Origin: Poa pratensis
Lineage: Eukaryota > Streptophyta > Magnoliopsida > Poales > Poaceae
Assembly (NCBI GenBank): GCA_947311845.1
Contig: CAMZMU010000063.1
Location: 124,181,818-124,245,817, forward strand
Reading direction: 5' to 3'
Length of the DNA: 64,000 bases
Shown: piece by piece, positions 46,429 through 58,700 of the stretch
How positions within the stretch are numbered: position 1 is the first letter of the stretch
How the letters are laid out: each line of letters opens with the position of its first letter
The notes under the pieces: model-generated
The model's database searches: none
Told to the model about the DNA's origin: nothing
What the model saw: only the letters and a program-made list of their open reading frames with translations
Translations under genes and position numbers: made by a program

Positions 46429-47799
46429 TCGTACACTAACTTTCCGACGACCTGCGAAACGACCACGACGAGAGCACCATCTGCTTCCTGGTCAATCCCT
46501 CCCAGCCCGCGTCTCGTCCTATCTCCAATGGATGGATCGATAGATTTGACAGTTTTGACTGCTGTTTCTCCGAGCCTCAATCTCTCCAAGCGCTGCGTTA
46601 ATGCGATTTGCACGGACGAGTTAGAAATTGAGATGGATCATGGATGTGTTTCCTCCCGCCGCTGCCTTCGACTATCGAATCATGGTGTTTGTGACCCCTC
46701 CTCGCCTGTGTACTTGAAGAGGATTTCCTCCAGATAAGTCATCCGACGTACCGACCCGACTGAGTACTGACACATTCGCGTTGATGGACCATGTTGTACT
46801 GCCCGCCATCACCGCCATGAGCTACGCCGAGGATCTGTCTCCCGCCGCATCCGTGTTTGCTACATCTCCCCCATCCACCAAGAAACATATCATGGGAGCT
46901 GCAGGGAGGCGACGACCAGAGAGCAAGGGCAACATAGAGGGACTCGCCGGGCCAGGTCGGCGTCGCTCTCTGCCGGCAGGACCTGGTCCAATTCCGTGGT
47001 AGTCAGAAACTCGGTGTCAATGGCTGAAGCCGTCGCCGGCGAGCGCGGCCATTTCTCGTTAGATGTCACTGGTGCGCACCTTGTCAAGCTCGAGCTGTGC
47101 TTATGCAACGACGACAGAAGTCAAGATAACGGTGACGTAAACAATCTGTCACGGCGCACTCTCTGCATAGGGGTCCACCACATTAAATGGGCGTGTACTC
47201 TACACTGTATACTGATTTTCCGCTCATGTCTATCGACAACGAAAATGGTTGGTCACGCATCCCAAGTCCAGGATTCACGGTCCAGATACCAGGAGCAAAT
47301 GGACTCGGGTGCCAAAACGCTGCCCTGGTCCACACTCCCTAGATAAAAATTGACACAGAGAAAAAAATCAAAGCACACGTGGATTTTTTTTAGATATTTC
47401 CATTCCACATACACCTATGTTTATCTACCCAACCTGGGAGCCATGAGTAAGCAACACCAGCAATTGATTGGATGACGGTTTGTGGATGTGAACAAGTGAA
47501 TGCTATGGACAACTCTGTGATAAGGACACCCAGAGGAAACACCTATACAATAGTACAAGGAAAGCAAATCGTGGCAACAAGATGTCACACGTGGATAGGT
47601 GTTTCTTCCTTCCTTTTATCATTTTCCTTTCGCAGGAGAGCTGAAGAGGAGGAACTAAATCACGTTTTGAACATGTCGAATTATGTCACATCGCCCAACT
47701 CAAGCGTGTTTCAAGAGTCAAGTCTAGCAAGGCTAAGTATTTAGTCAATTCTAGTCGATTTCCCTACCCGAACCAAAATTTGAATACTCATGTAAATGG
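46429..47799. other. Intergenic, no gene recognised
   Basis: Several short frames without domains. A segment at about 47262-47320 resembles, in inverted orientation, one at about 45427-45470 (both contain TTTGGCACC and CTGGACC/GGTCCAG words). They may be remnants of small terminal-repeat elements. Nothing else can be supported. Confidence 0.4.
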
Positions 47800-47801
47800 T
47801 A

Positions 47802-47891
47802 CTCCCTCCGATCGGTTTTGATTCTCGCGGACGGAGAGCTAGCTTAGTTCAAATGTGTGTACACCTTGCGACAACCAATTTCGATCGGAGG
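47802..47891. mobile_element. Stowaway-like MITE
   Basis: About 90 bp. The left end is ctccctccgatcgg, preceded by TA (47800-47801). The right end is cgatcggagg, followed by TA (47892-47893). The CTCCCTCCG terminus with TA target duplication is the hallmark of plant Stowaway (Tc1/mariner) MITEs. The right end lacks the last three bases of the inverted repeat. Confidence 0.75.
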
Positions 47892-47893
47892 TA

Positions 47894-48289
47894 GCAGTAG
47901 AAATTATAATGCCATATGAGTGAGAAGGCCTCATCGAGCCAGACCTTATATGAAAGGCAAATCTTCTAGGAGTACAAGACTTTTTTCATGCAAGTAAAAA
48001 TGACATCTTTATCGAAAAAGAAGAAGTAAGAATGGCATGTCACGCGTAACCACCTTCCCAAACAGAACAGAGTGAGGAAGAGTGAGGAACATTCCAACGG
48101 TTCGGCCCGTGGAAAGGCTGTGAGGGAAGGAAGAAAAAGGCGGAGGAAGAAAAGGAAAGAAAACCAGCAGCGCCGCCCACCACCCACCACCAGGTCGTCC
48201 CGTCCGTCTACCCAACGCAGCCAGCCAGCCAGCCAGCCGCAAAAAGCTCTGTCGCGGGGAAACAATTAAAAAATTCCTCGCGTGCGACG
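47894..48289. promoter_or_regulatory. Upstream region of the CW zinc-finger gene
   Basis: No frame is supported. It contains a CCAG tetranucleotide microsatellite (about 48218-48238) and AT-rich aacaattaaaaaattcc (48260-48276) about 290 bp before the start codon, which could serve as a core promoter. The transcription start is not determined. Confidence 0.4.
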
Positions 48290-48557
48290 AAGCCTCGAGA
48301 CGCCTGGCCGAGGCGACGAGAGAGAGGGACAGGTAGAGAGAGAGGGAGGGAGGGTGCGTGTGCGGGGCGAATCTCGCGATCCCCAATCCGGAGGTGTCGG
48401 AATTTGCCGATTCGGGGGAGGGATTCGGCCGATCGGGGAGCGAGCGAGCTCGGGGGCGGGGATTCATTCGAGCTGCGATTTGGGGGCGGGCGGGCTCGGA
48501 GGCTGTGGGCCCGGTCGGGCGGGGAGGTTGACTGGGCGCGGGCGGGTGGGTGTGTGG
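48290..48557 (+). other. Presumed 5' leader of the CW zinc-finger gene
   Basis: GC-rich, with a GA-repeat (gagagagagggac and agagagagagggaggg, 48317-48352) typical of cereal leaders. No ATG-started upstream frame was noticed. The extent is inferred from composition. Confidence 0.4.
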
Positions 48558-51500
48558 ATGCTGTCCGTGAGGAGGCGGCAGGAGGATGCTGGCGGCGTCA
48601 TGGACGACGACGCCGAGCTGGAGGAGGGGGAGGCCTACGGCGACGACACCGCCTTCGTCGATCCCGACGTCGCGCTCTCTTACATTGTGAGTGCTGCTGG
48701 CCTCCTCTTGCCCCAGCAGCTTCCACCCGCTTGCTTGCTCTCACTGCACTTATAAGATGCTTGTTTTGGTGGATGACTTAGATGTAGCGTACCAATTTAG
48801 TGCAGCGAGTAGCTTGATCCGCCTAATTCGCGGTCGGTAACCGATGAGCATGCCTTGTTTGATTCTCCTGCTCTGCAAAAATGGTTGAGCATTGGTGGAT
48901 CATTTAAAGTTTAAGCAGTTTGTCGCTATGTCGACGATGATAAATTTTTCTAGGTAACGGTTTTAAGATGCTAGTTCATGCGATAGTGGAAGCAGCCGCA
49001 GTGGTAGATCATTTAAAGTTTGCGCACAGTGTGTCGCTTTGGATGATGTTGAGTTTGTCTAGGTAACGGTTTTATGATGCTAGTTCACTGGAAGCAGCCA
49101 CACTGGTGGATCATTTAAAGCTTACGCAGTTTGTCGCTTTGTCGATGATGATGAATTTGTCTAGGTAACGGTTTTATGATGCTAGTTCACTGGAAGCAGC
49201 CACACTGGTGGATCATTTAAAGTTTGCTTGTCGATGATGTTGAATTTGTCTAGGTAACGGATTTACGATGCTAGTTCATGTGCTACCGGAAGCAGCCGCA
49301 CCGGTGGATCAATTAAAGTTTACGCACTTTGTCTTGTTGTCGTTGATGATAGATTCGTCTAGGTTACGCATTTACGATGCTAGTTCACGTGGTACCGGAA
49401 GCAATCACATTTGGTGGGTCATTTAAAGCTTGCGTGATTTGTCGCTTTGTTGATGATGATGAAATTATCAAGTGAACAGTTTTATGATGATGTTCTTATG
49501 GAAGAAAAGGCTAACCTCTTGGTTGGACGGGGTGTTAGTTTTGGTGTACAAGTACCAATTTGGTTTTGGGCAGTCTCTATTTGAGACCAAACCTTACCTT
49601 CATGCCGAAAAAAAACTGTGATGGGGATTAACCCTTGACCATAAATTACTAAAACGTGTGTTCATTGCTATGAGCTAAGGTCAACAGTTGCTTCACATTT
49701 CATATTCTCAAATTTGGAGCTTCAACTTTCAATATGTGCTGTAACCTGAAATCTTCTTGTACAGAAGAAAGAGAAAAACATGAATATTGGTTAGCAATGG
49801 GAAATGGTTGAAGGCACCGTCTTTTGATTTACTTAAAAAAAGGATTATTTTGGAATTGTCAAATAGCTTTGCTCTCATGTAGTTCATTGTTTGTACCAGA
49901 AACCGGTAACATGAGTGCGAATAGTGTCCTGCAATTTTAATACACTGAAATAGTCACTAGCAACTTTAGTTTGAAGGTGACATACTGTACCCACAATCAT
50001 ATTTGTCGTGGTCACTGTTTCTCTTCCGTGTGTTTCTGGTGTGTTTTATTTTAGGATGAAAAACTCCAAGATGTACTCGGCCATTTCCAGAAGGACTTTG
50101 AAGGAGGCGTGTCTGCAGAGAATCTAGGTGAGGAGATGTTGAGCTGTCTCTGCAGTCAGCTTGATTTGGCTTCATTTATTTAAACATCACACTAATTTTT
50201 TGACAGGATCGAAATTTGGTGGATATGGTTCATTTTTGCCCACGTACCAACGCTCCCCTCTCTGCCCCCAACTAGAAGTCCACCTAAGGCGGCAAACCTT
50301 AGCTCAAGATCTCCTTATCACCACCAGTCTATTGAGGTGCTTACCTTAGCTAGCTCTGGCTGTACTGTTCTGGAATAGTATTGTCATGATCATAAATTCA
50401 TATGGCCTTGATGGTGTTTTATAATGTAGGCTGTGCCTCAGAACCCAACGGCTGTGGCAGTTCCATCCGTTTCCCAGAATAGTGGTTCCGTGGCACCTTT
50501 TTCTGCTGATTCAGTTAAAAAAGAAAGATGTGAAAGCACAACAGCTAAAAGGAGCACTAGCACTCAGGATCCTTCATATGGTTCATCTAAGTCTAGTGAC
50601 CAGAACAGATTTAAAGTTCGGATAAAAGTTGGTTCTGACAATGTCTTGGCGAGAAATAATGCAGCTATTTACAGTGGTTTGGGCCTTGATATTTCTTCAG
50701 CTTCATCTGGGGAGGATAGCCCTGCTGGCTACAGGGGCCTCTCCCCGGAATTTGACAATTTGCAACTTGAATCTCCTCGGACCATTCTTCAGGTAAAGTA
50801 CTGCATGATAACTGTACTAGCTCTTTGTACCTATATTTCAGTATGAATGGTTCAATGGGTGAATAACCACTTCCATTCTTTAAACACGACCGCACAGATC
50901 ATGACATGCTTTTCAGTTCCTGGAGGGTTCTTACTATCTCCTCTACACGGCAGTATTTTGCAACTGACAAAAAAGGTTGCGCCTTCATCAAAGAAACGGG
51001 AAACAAGCGTGGACATAGAAAATGCACAGGGAGCATCTGAAGGGCACTTGGTTAAGAAAATGAAGCCTGACGGCAAGAAAAATAAACCCATGGAGATTAA
51101 GAGCTCAAATAACATAAGTAATGCGAGTGCAGTTATGAAAAAGGAGATCGATATAGAATCATTTGTTGGTCAAAAGACCGTATCAGAAGCTCTCAACATA
51201 CCATTGCTTTCTAGTTCCAGAGGCATGGAGACAAAGGGCGGGAGTCAATTTGAAGAGGAGACAGCAGGACAATATTTGGAAGGAAATAAGGATGCTCGAT
51301 TGAAAGAACGGGCTGTAAACAGCAACATCAAGACAATCAAAGCTGAACCTGTCAAAGCGGAGACAATGGAATGTTTAGAAAGTGGTGGTTTTGGCAACTC
51401 AGAAATGGAATGTTCAGCAGCAAAAAGGGAACTGAAACCCATGACAGAAAAGGCAGCGTCGACTTTAGAAGAGATGAATACAACTAATGACACAGATATT

Positions 51501-54500
51501 CTGTTGGATAGGAAGCATGAAAGAAGAATAAAACCTGAGAGTAAGAGCAATGCTGATGGAGTTAACTTTGAAGATAACAAGTTTATAGATGAAAGAGCTC
51601 CTGCTGTTTGCAGGATCATGGAAAAGGTTCCTAGCAAAGAAACTTCACTTCATGATACAAATGCGAAAAATAGCACCAAGAGTGAGCCCAAAAGAATCAA
51701 CAGGGAGCAAAAGAAGAATGCTCCAACATCTTCTGATTTCCTGGATGCTGACAATGCTGCTCGTTCTTCTGCTGCAGTTAAAGAGAGGAAAGACGATTCT
51801 CAGTCCAAATCTAGCCACTCCGGAAAGAAACACAAAGCAAAATCACATAGAGATGTCAGGGACAGTTTGCCTGACGGATCTTACGGATGCAAGGAGCAAG
51901 ATATATTGGAGAATGGAGGTGGATTGGGAGAGTTGAAGCCAAAGGATAAGTCTTGGAGCAAAAGGGATTTTGATATGCCTGGGGCATCAAAGAGGGAGAT
52001 TTCATCTAGTGCAAAGCATGACAGACATACAGCTTCCGAGGAGCAGAAGATGCATGTACCTCCAGCTTCTGTCTCAACTGGAAATGCAGCTCCTGCACAT
52101 CTGATAGAGGAACATTGGGTTCAATGTGACATATGCCAGAGATGGCGTCTGTTACCATATGAAACGGATATGACTACCCTTCCAAAGGAGTGGAAATGTA
52201 GCATGCAACTGTGGCTGTAAGTTCAAGTTCATACACAGCTGTTTATCTTGCTCTTTTACTGTCTATGTTCTTCTCTCAATGAGTGTATCAGTGGGTAGCG
52301 TGTGACCAGCATGCCTTATCATCAGGAGCTGTATGATTGGCTGCTTTTAAACTACTACGCTTGTATTGCGCGTGAACATTTTCCGCTGTTCAAGCTGAAT
52401 GCAGGCAAACAAGGATTGGAATTTGGATAGATCATGTTGTGGGTTTCTGCCTTAGTATATTACACTCACACTTAAACTGTTAGGTTGTAGTTTATACACT
52501 CTAGCCATTGAATTGGTATCTTATAGCACTATAATATTCCTCCAGTTTTAAGTTCATGAACACTTTTTTCTTTTATCTTTTCTGAAGAACTAGAATTTGG
52601 AACTTTTGCAGACCTGGGATGAATAGGTGCGATGTTGGTGAGGATGAGACTACGAATGCTCTAAATGCACTATACGTCCTACCAGCCCCTGCCAACGGTA
52701 TTCCTTCAGTTGGTCATCCTCATGTTGCTTCGGCAGGACTAGCAACAACCAGCACGTTCAATGTAAATGGACATGCTGAACAGAGTAGGAAAAGGAAAAG
52801 TGTTCCAGGTGATAGAAGTGGTGTGTTTGATGGTTCTCACCCAACACAAGCTTCAGCTTATCCAGTGAGCAACCAACATGCTCCTACTAGAATTAAAGTT
52901 ACTGCTGATGGTAACCAGTATCCTATTGAGAGAAATTCTGTGAGCAAATCAGTTGACCCTTTCATTGAAAAGAAGAAGTCCAAGAGTAAGAGCCGTGGCA
53001 GCTATTCTGATGGAGGTTCTGTTATTGTTCTTCCTTCTATTATTTCATTTATACTTGATGTACTGTCTTCCTGTCTGCTTTTACTATCTTTTGTATTTAC
53101 ATTTATTTGGCGACAACACAGGAGATCTCGTGGAAAGACCCAAGAAGCATTCAAAAGGGAAAAGTAAGAGAGAGATGGATCATGGTGAATACAAAGCTTC
53201 TAAGAAAATTAAAAAGGAGGATCGGCATCGTTCTAGCAGAGATCGGAACCCTAAATTTGATTTAGCTAGTGGAGACACTGCTGATGAGGCCAAGGCTTTG
53301 CTTTTAAAGGCAACAGCCTTAAACAATTTGGGTGAAAAGGGTGATGTTTCTTCATTTAAGCAAAAAAACTCTTCGAGGTATGATCGTTTGGAGAAGTCCA
53401 AGAGAGACAAGGACGATGATGTTGTTCTTCCTGAAGACAGGAGCAAGGAAATCTTTCACACCTCAGATGCACAAAAATCAGACTTTTCTAGCAAGAAGAG
53501 GATAGTGAAGGAATGGGAGGAGAGTCAGCAGAATTCAATAGCTCATGTGAGCAGTGGAACCACAGTGAACCACAGTTCTGCTGCCAAGGAAACATTTAAG
53601 GATCAGAACTTAAAGGAAACAAAATCAAAGTTAAAGAAGTCCGAAGAACCCTATTCCACCACGGATTCCAGATCAGTAAAAGGTCAGATTTTATCTTATA
53701 ATGAGGGGCATGTAAACAATGAACTCGTTGAGGATAGCACAGATTTTGCGGGTAAAAGAGGTCCATCTGAATTGTTAGAAAAACGATCTTCTGAACAGGC
53801 TTTGGACTTGGGGGACCCGCTTCTAGTGACATGGCCTACATTCAGACTACAGCCGTAACTTCAAGTTCTTCAAAAGCTTCAGGCTCACAGAAGAAGAAAC
53901 AGAACTCCCAAGTTGCGAAGACTTCCCCAATTGAGTCAGTTTCCTCGTCACCAGTGAGAAACTCTAACATTGATAAGCTCCCCCATAACAGAATATTGGA
54001 GAAAGATGGACCTATGAACGCTAATTCAAGCACCATGCTTAGTTCAGTAAAGTATCTAAATAGTGAAGCTGGTATAGTAGACAATGTTCGACAGGTTATG
54101 AAGTCCAAGGATAGTATGCTTGCAAGTGAACCTGTCTTGCATGGTTCTTTGCAAGGAAATTCCGACAAAGATGATGAACTAGTTCAGTTAACTAGAGGTC
54201 ATGCACCCGAAAGGATTTCTTTGAGAAAGGGTGTGGATGATGATGCAAAGCATGCATCTGGGAGAAAGGATTCCACTGTGAATGGCTCCAGTGCAGCTAG
54301 GGGTTATAACCACTTGCATTCTGGTGATAAAAATAGCTTGCGCACTGATGGCTCTTTAGTGCAAACTAGGGCTGCAGTTGTGGATGCTAAAGGAGATACA
54401 ATTGTGAATGGAAATAAGAAAAGTGCTGCTTCCTTCCAAGACAAAAATGGATCAACTCATTGCCCTCCAGATGTAAATGTTCAACCAGAGTTGCCACCAG

Positions 54501-57251
54501 GAAAAGATAAATCATATCCTAAGAGTAACAAGCAAGATACTGAGAAGCCCAAAGCCCAAATGGCCCCTTCACCTTTGAAAGAAACCCACTCCACTCCGGT
54601 AAAATCTAATGCGTCAAAGTTGACACCACAGTCAAGGAGATGCAATGATGAAAATGGAGGGCAACATGGTGTTTCAAAACAGGGTACTTCAAATCCTGTA
54701 GACACTTCCAGTCCAGCTAGGAAAGATGGTAGTTCAACTGCATATGCTCTCAAAGAAGCTCGGGATTTAAAGCACAAGGCTAACCGTTTGAAGGTTGTTC
54801 ACCTTAGTTTTTGTCATATGATGTGCTAACTTTTGTTGTGTAAGGTCCTTACCAATTTTCTCTGCAGAAAGAAGGAAAAGATCTTGAAAGCACAAGGCTT
54901 TACTTTGAGGCAGCCTTAAAATTTCTGCATGTAGCGTCACTTCTGGAACCTCCTAGTATTGATGGTGGGAAGCAAGGCGATGCAGCTCAGAGCATGTATT
55001 CTGATACTGCCAAACTCTGCAAGTAAGCTACAGACTGGCCAATCTATTTCATTTTTGTGAATAAACTCCTAGTTATAAATTGGGAATTAGTGCCTGGAAG
55101 TGCTTGTTCTGCATGGCCTGATTGGAATGTGCACTATCATTGCTTGGTCAGTCTGTTCACATTACAGTTGATTGGTGTGACGGTAGTCGCAGTGAAGTCC
55201 ATGTACAATTATATTTATATTACAAAGCTGATGTGATATTACTATTTTTTGCCAGCTGGATCTAGGAAAAATTGCTCATAACAGTATAATTGTTCGTGTT
55301 ATCAAATTATAAACCTAGTTGTGTTTTTTTGTAGCAGTACTCATGTTTTTAGGCGAAGAATTTTGAACTTTGGTCACTATAATTAATTGTATTCATTTTA
55401 CTGCCCAGCTTTGTTGCTCATGAATATGAAAGGTGCAAGAAGATGGCTGCTGCTGCTTTAGCATATAAATGTGTCGAAGTAGCTTATCTTAAGGCTGCAT
55501 ACTACAAGTACCCTATTGCAAGCAAGGATCGACAGGTGTTGCAGGCAGTTGTACAGACTACACCAGGTAGTTGAACTAACTGGTGAAATTTAAGTTTATA
55601 TATATTATGAAATGTAGCATGCAGTGTAGATTTTTTAAAACTGGATTAATGCAAAAATAGACTGCCCTGCCAAAAAATATCTGATTATCAAAGTTTTTTT
55701 TTAATATCATATTTTCTCGGTGCTATCCTGCTATCTTATCATGACAGCTTTCTACTCAGGATGTGTTTATTTGTTTGACTCATTATTGTTACTTTTATAG
55801 GTGATTCACCATCATCTTCTGCCTCAGACATTGATAACCTAAACAATGGATTATCTAAGAAGGCCCCTTCAAACAAGGATGCCAATTCACCCCAAGTTGC
55901 TGGGAACCATTTGTTACTGGCTGTTCGCAATCAACCACACTTGACAAGGTTACTAGCTTATGTAAGTTCTCGAATAATCCTGACCACCAGTTCAATAAAG
56001 TTCTCCTTTATAGTGATATTTTGACGATTTATGGCAATTTCACAATCTGTCGACAATGTAATAATTTTAAAAAAAGATCATAGTATGGTATGTGTAATCT
56101 CGGCTGTTCTTTATGTTCACTGTGAGTCTAGGATAGTGCTCGCTGCATTACAACATATCGGTGTTTTTTACAACTGATTGAGTAACCTATAGTGCATGCT
56201 ACAATCATGTTTATTGGTTGGAAAGGAATTGACCGGTGATTTTGTTGCACTCCTGCTAATTATGAATTGTTAGTTCTTTTTTCTGGTTGGAGCAGCCAAT
56301 AATGCTATGCTGGTTCCATAGAAAGCTAACATTAATGCCTTTGAACAAAAATGGCACTGAATTTTTGTCTTTGTTTACCAGAAAGTAGAACAATTGGTTA
56401 GTAAATTTTCGGTGTTGAATTTATTTTGGAGGGAAATGGTAACATTGTGTGTGTGATAGTAGCTGTTGCTGCATGGCAGTAGCAATGATGATAGTTGCGA
56501 GCCTTGTGGTTGGTAGGATGGTGAGGATGTATATGAATTGAAACCGATCTGAACTTTCAGTATCAGATATACTTCCAGTTGAGTTGCATGAAGGAAATTT
56601 CTTAAATCATGTTAGTGGTTGCATTGAAGCTTATAGTTTTGGGACTCCATAAAACAGCAAACTGGATAGATCTTTAGCAATCATAGGCAACTGGCTCCTT
56701 TATGGTGAACTGTCAACTGTGTCTCGGGAAGAATGTTGTTTTGAGAAATGTCTTATTTTAGGATAGGCTGCATGTCTGCACCTACATTGGATGGGATCAT
56801 CACATGATTTTTGTGGTCCAACCTTATTCCTGATATTCAGTTGGCATTGATGGAACTGTGTGCCAATGAACCAACTCAGTATATTACTCCAACAATCGTA
56901 CCGTATAAGAATGTTAAGTGTGGAATTAGGGTCAGATGAGCCTAATCCACTCATCAAACCAAACACCTCTTGAATTAAGACCTCACCTACTTTCAAGCAT
57001 GCATTATGGTTCACTGGTTCGTTAATGAGAGTCCGGATCTGATCTTATGTTTTTTTTCTTAGACGAACGATGTCAACTGTGCCTTCGAGGCAACTCGGAA
57101 ATCACAGGCAGCAATTGCTTCTGCTACTGGCAACCATGAAAAGGGTGTAGATGGTCTTTCTTCAGTAAGAACAGTTCTGGATTTTAACTTCAGAAGTGTG
57201 AATGATCTACTCAGACTTGTGCGGCTTTCAATGGAGTCTATCAGCTGCTGA
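48558..57251 (+). CDS. CW-type zinc-finger protein (CWZF family)
   Basis: Eleven coding exons fit GT-AG rules: 48558-48686, 50055-50127, 50207-50336, 50430-50792, 50898-52216, 52612-53015, 53122-54793, 54868-55022, 55409-55566, 55801-55961, 57063-57251. The sum implies about 1,584 residues. The N-terminus is acidic (DDDAELEEGEAYGDD) and continues with the conserved FGGYGSFLPTYQRSP. The CW domain (about residues 635-690) spans exons 5 and 6: EEHWVQCDICQRWRLLPY, then PKEWKC and MNRCD, giving the four cysteines and the tryptophans. A long lysine/serine-rich nuclear region follows, and the C-terminal part (exons 8-11) is conserved-looking and helical. CW domains in plants and animals read histone H3 methylated at lysine 4, so a nuclear chromatin role is likely. 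Two single-base deficits break the frame, in exon 3 (C run 50264-50269) and exon 7 (about 53812-53822). Confidence 0.85.
48894..49493 (+). repeat. Minisatellite in intron 1 of the CW zinc-finger gene
   Basis: About six imperfect units, starting near 48894, 49003, 49105, 49207, 49303 and 49413, each 96-110 bp. Each contains GGTGGATCATTTAAAG, TTTGTCGCTTTGTCGATGATG and TCTAGGTAACGG-like words. Units 2-4 are the most alike. Confidence 0.8.
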
Positions 57252-57760
57252 CATGTTCAGAATCAAAGAAAATGACATGATGGTAGTATTTAGTGGATAA
57301 GTTCAATAGTGCAGAATCCTTGGATCTTTTCTTTTAGGCATGCTGGTTAATTTGTACAGGAAGGGGTTTTGAGATTCTTCTTATTTTTGTTTCTTTAGTA
57401 GTGTTCCATTATGATGCATAGTCGCTAGCAACCTAGCATCTACTTGGATGATCTAAACGGAGTCTAGCAATGAGGCAACTGAAGATGAGCTTCATTGCCC
57501 GACAATGGCGATACTATGGACAACAAAGGCATGTAACTCTCAAATGATGGGTAAATGCAAAGTATTCCGTGGGAATTGGCTCCTTCTCAAGCACTCTCCT
57601 TGTCACATGCTGTAATTATGTGGTTTGTTACCGAGCCGACTTATGGTTGAAGAGTCTGTCAATTTTCTCTGTACAAGATGATGTGTTATGCGCTTAACAG
57701 TTTTGACGGTATGTTTCAATTTGTCAGAAATTCAATAAATTCAATAGCCTATTGGTATTC
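57252..57760 (+). other. 3' UTR of the CW zinc-finger gene with poly(A) signal
   Basis: Follows the TGA at 57249-57251. A canonical AATAAA lies at 57734-57739. Beyond it, 57794-57888 is bordered by splice-like sites (ttgagcag before, gtatac after) and may be an alternative 3' UTR exon. Confidence 0.5.
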
Positions 57761-58700
57761 TGTAATGTTACATAATCTTCATTCTTGAGCAGGGGAGAGG
57801 TCAACAATGTCAATTGAGAGTGCGAACCAAGAAAACGGATAGTGGTGTTTCTTTTTGGGCATGTATCATGGAGAAAGGTTCAAGCAGGTATACCAGTATT
57901 TAGTTCATTAATTGTTCTTTCCGCATCCATGTTTGCTTACGTCTGAACAAAGTGCTGAACGAGATGACTTACTGAATGAATATATCTCTATGTATTTTAT
58001 ATTGGTGAAAAACAACTAGTAAGACTAAGGGCGTTCATTGATACCAATTTGTCATGATATATTGACTCAAGGATTCCATTTTAAATTAAACAATTTGAAT
58101 TTAACTCTTGTCATTGAGATCATATTAGAACAATGCATTGTATCTCCTTTTTGAAATGCTTGCTCCTTGTCTTTGAATCATACTATATATATGCATCCTG
58201 CATACACAACAACCAGTCCTGTAATCTCGCGAGAGTGGTACCGTCTAGCAGCCCATTTCTTGTTTGTTGTATGTGATGCGACACTTATTTGTTGTTTATA
58301 TATTTTTTGTAATTCAATGATACCCGGCCCTAATCTTAAAAGTTTGTTACTTTCCCTTTCAGGTTTCGAAGAAGTAACCACTTGGACCATCACCTGTGTA
58401 TGAACATTGTACAAATATCTTCATGTGCGATAGGCTAACCCGTTTTTTCATTATCAATACCACAGACTGTCACCAGGACATGTACATGTATAACCCTAAA
58501 GGCTCGGTTCCGCCAAGTTCCAGTCCTCGTTATTGATCTTGCAAAAATCGGCCGGTTTTCACATTTGGTTGTTTAAGATAGTGTAGAAACTAATCTTGAC
58601 CAAACATGTTTTGCAGAATGCAAAATAAAATCATCTGTCTTGTGTACTTTGTAGCATGGCCCAGTTTGAGTAAAATGATGCGAATCGCTGCCTTTTGAAT
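57761..58700. other. Interval between convergent genes
   Basis: AT-rich and without a convincing frame. It lies tail to tail between the CW zinc-finger gene (+) and the PPR gene (-), so it must hold both terminators. Possible 3' UTR exon edges near 57793 and 58362 (cctttcag before GTTTCGAAG) are the only features noted. Confidence 0.45.

Noticed and set aside
45427..47320. Inverted TTTGGCACC/GGTCCAG-containing segments as ends of a 1.9-kb DNA transposon
   Set aside because: The match is short and imperfect, no TSD was found, and an independent retroposon with its own TSD lies between.
48282..48755. 157-codon frame over the start of the CW zinc-finger gene
   Set aside because: It begins at GTG, not ATG, and runs in a frame other than the conserved exon 1 frame.
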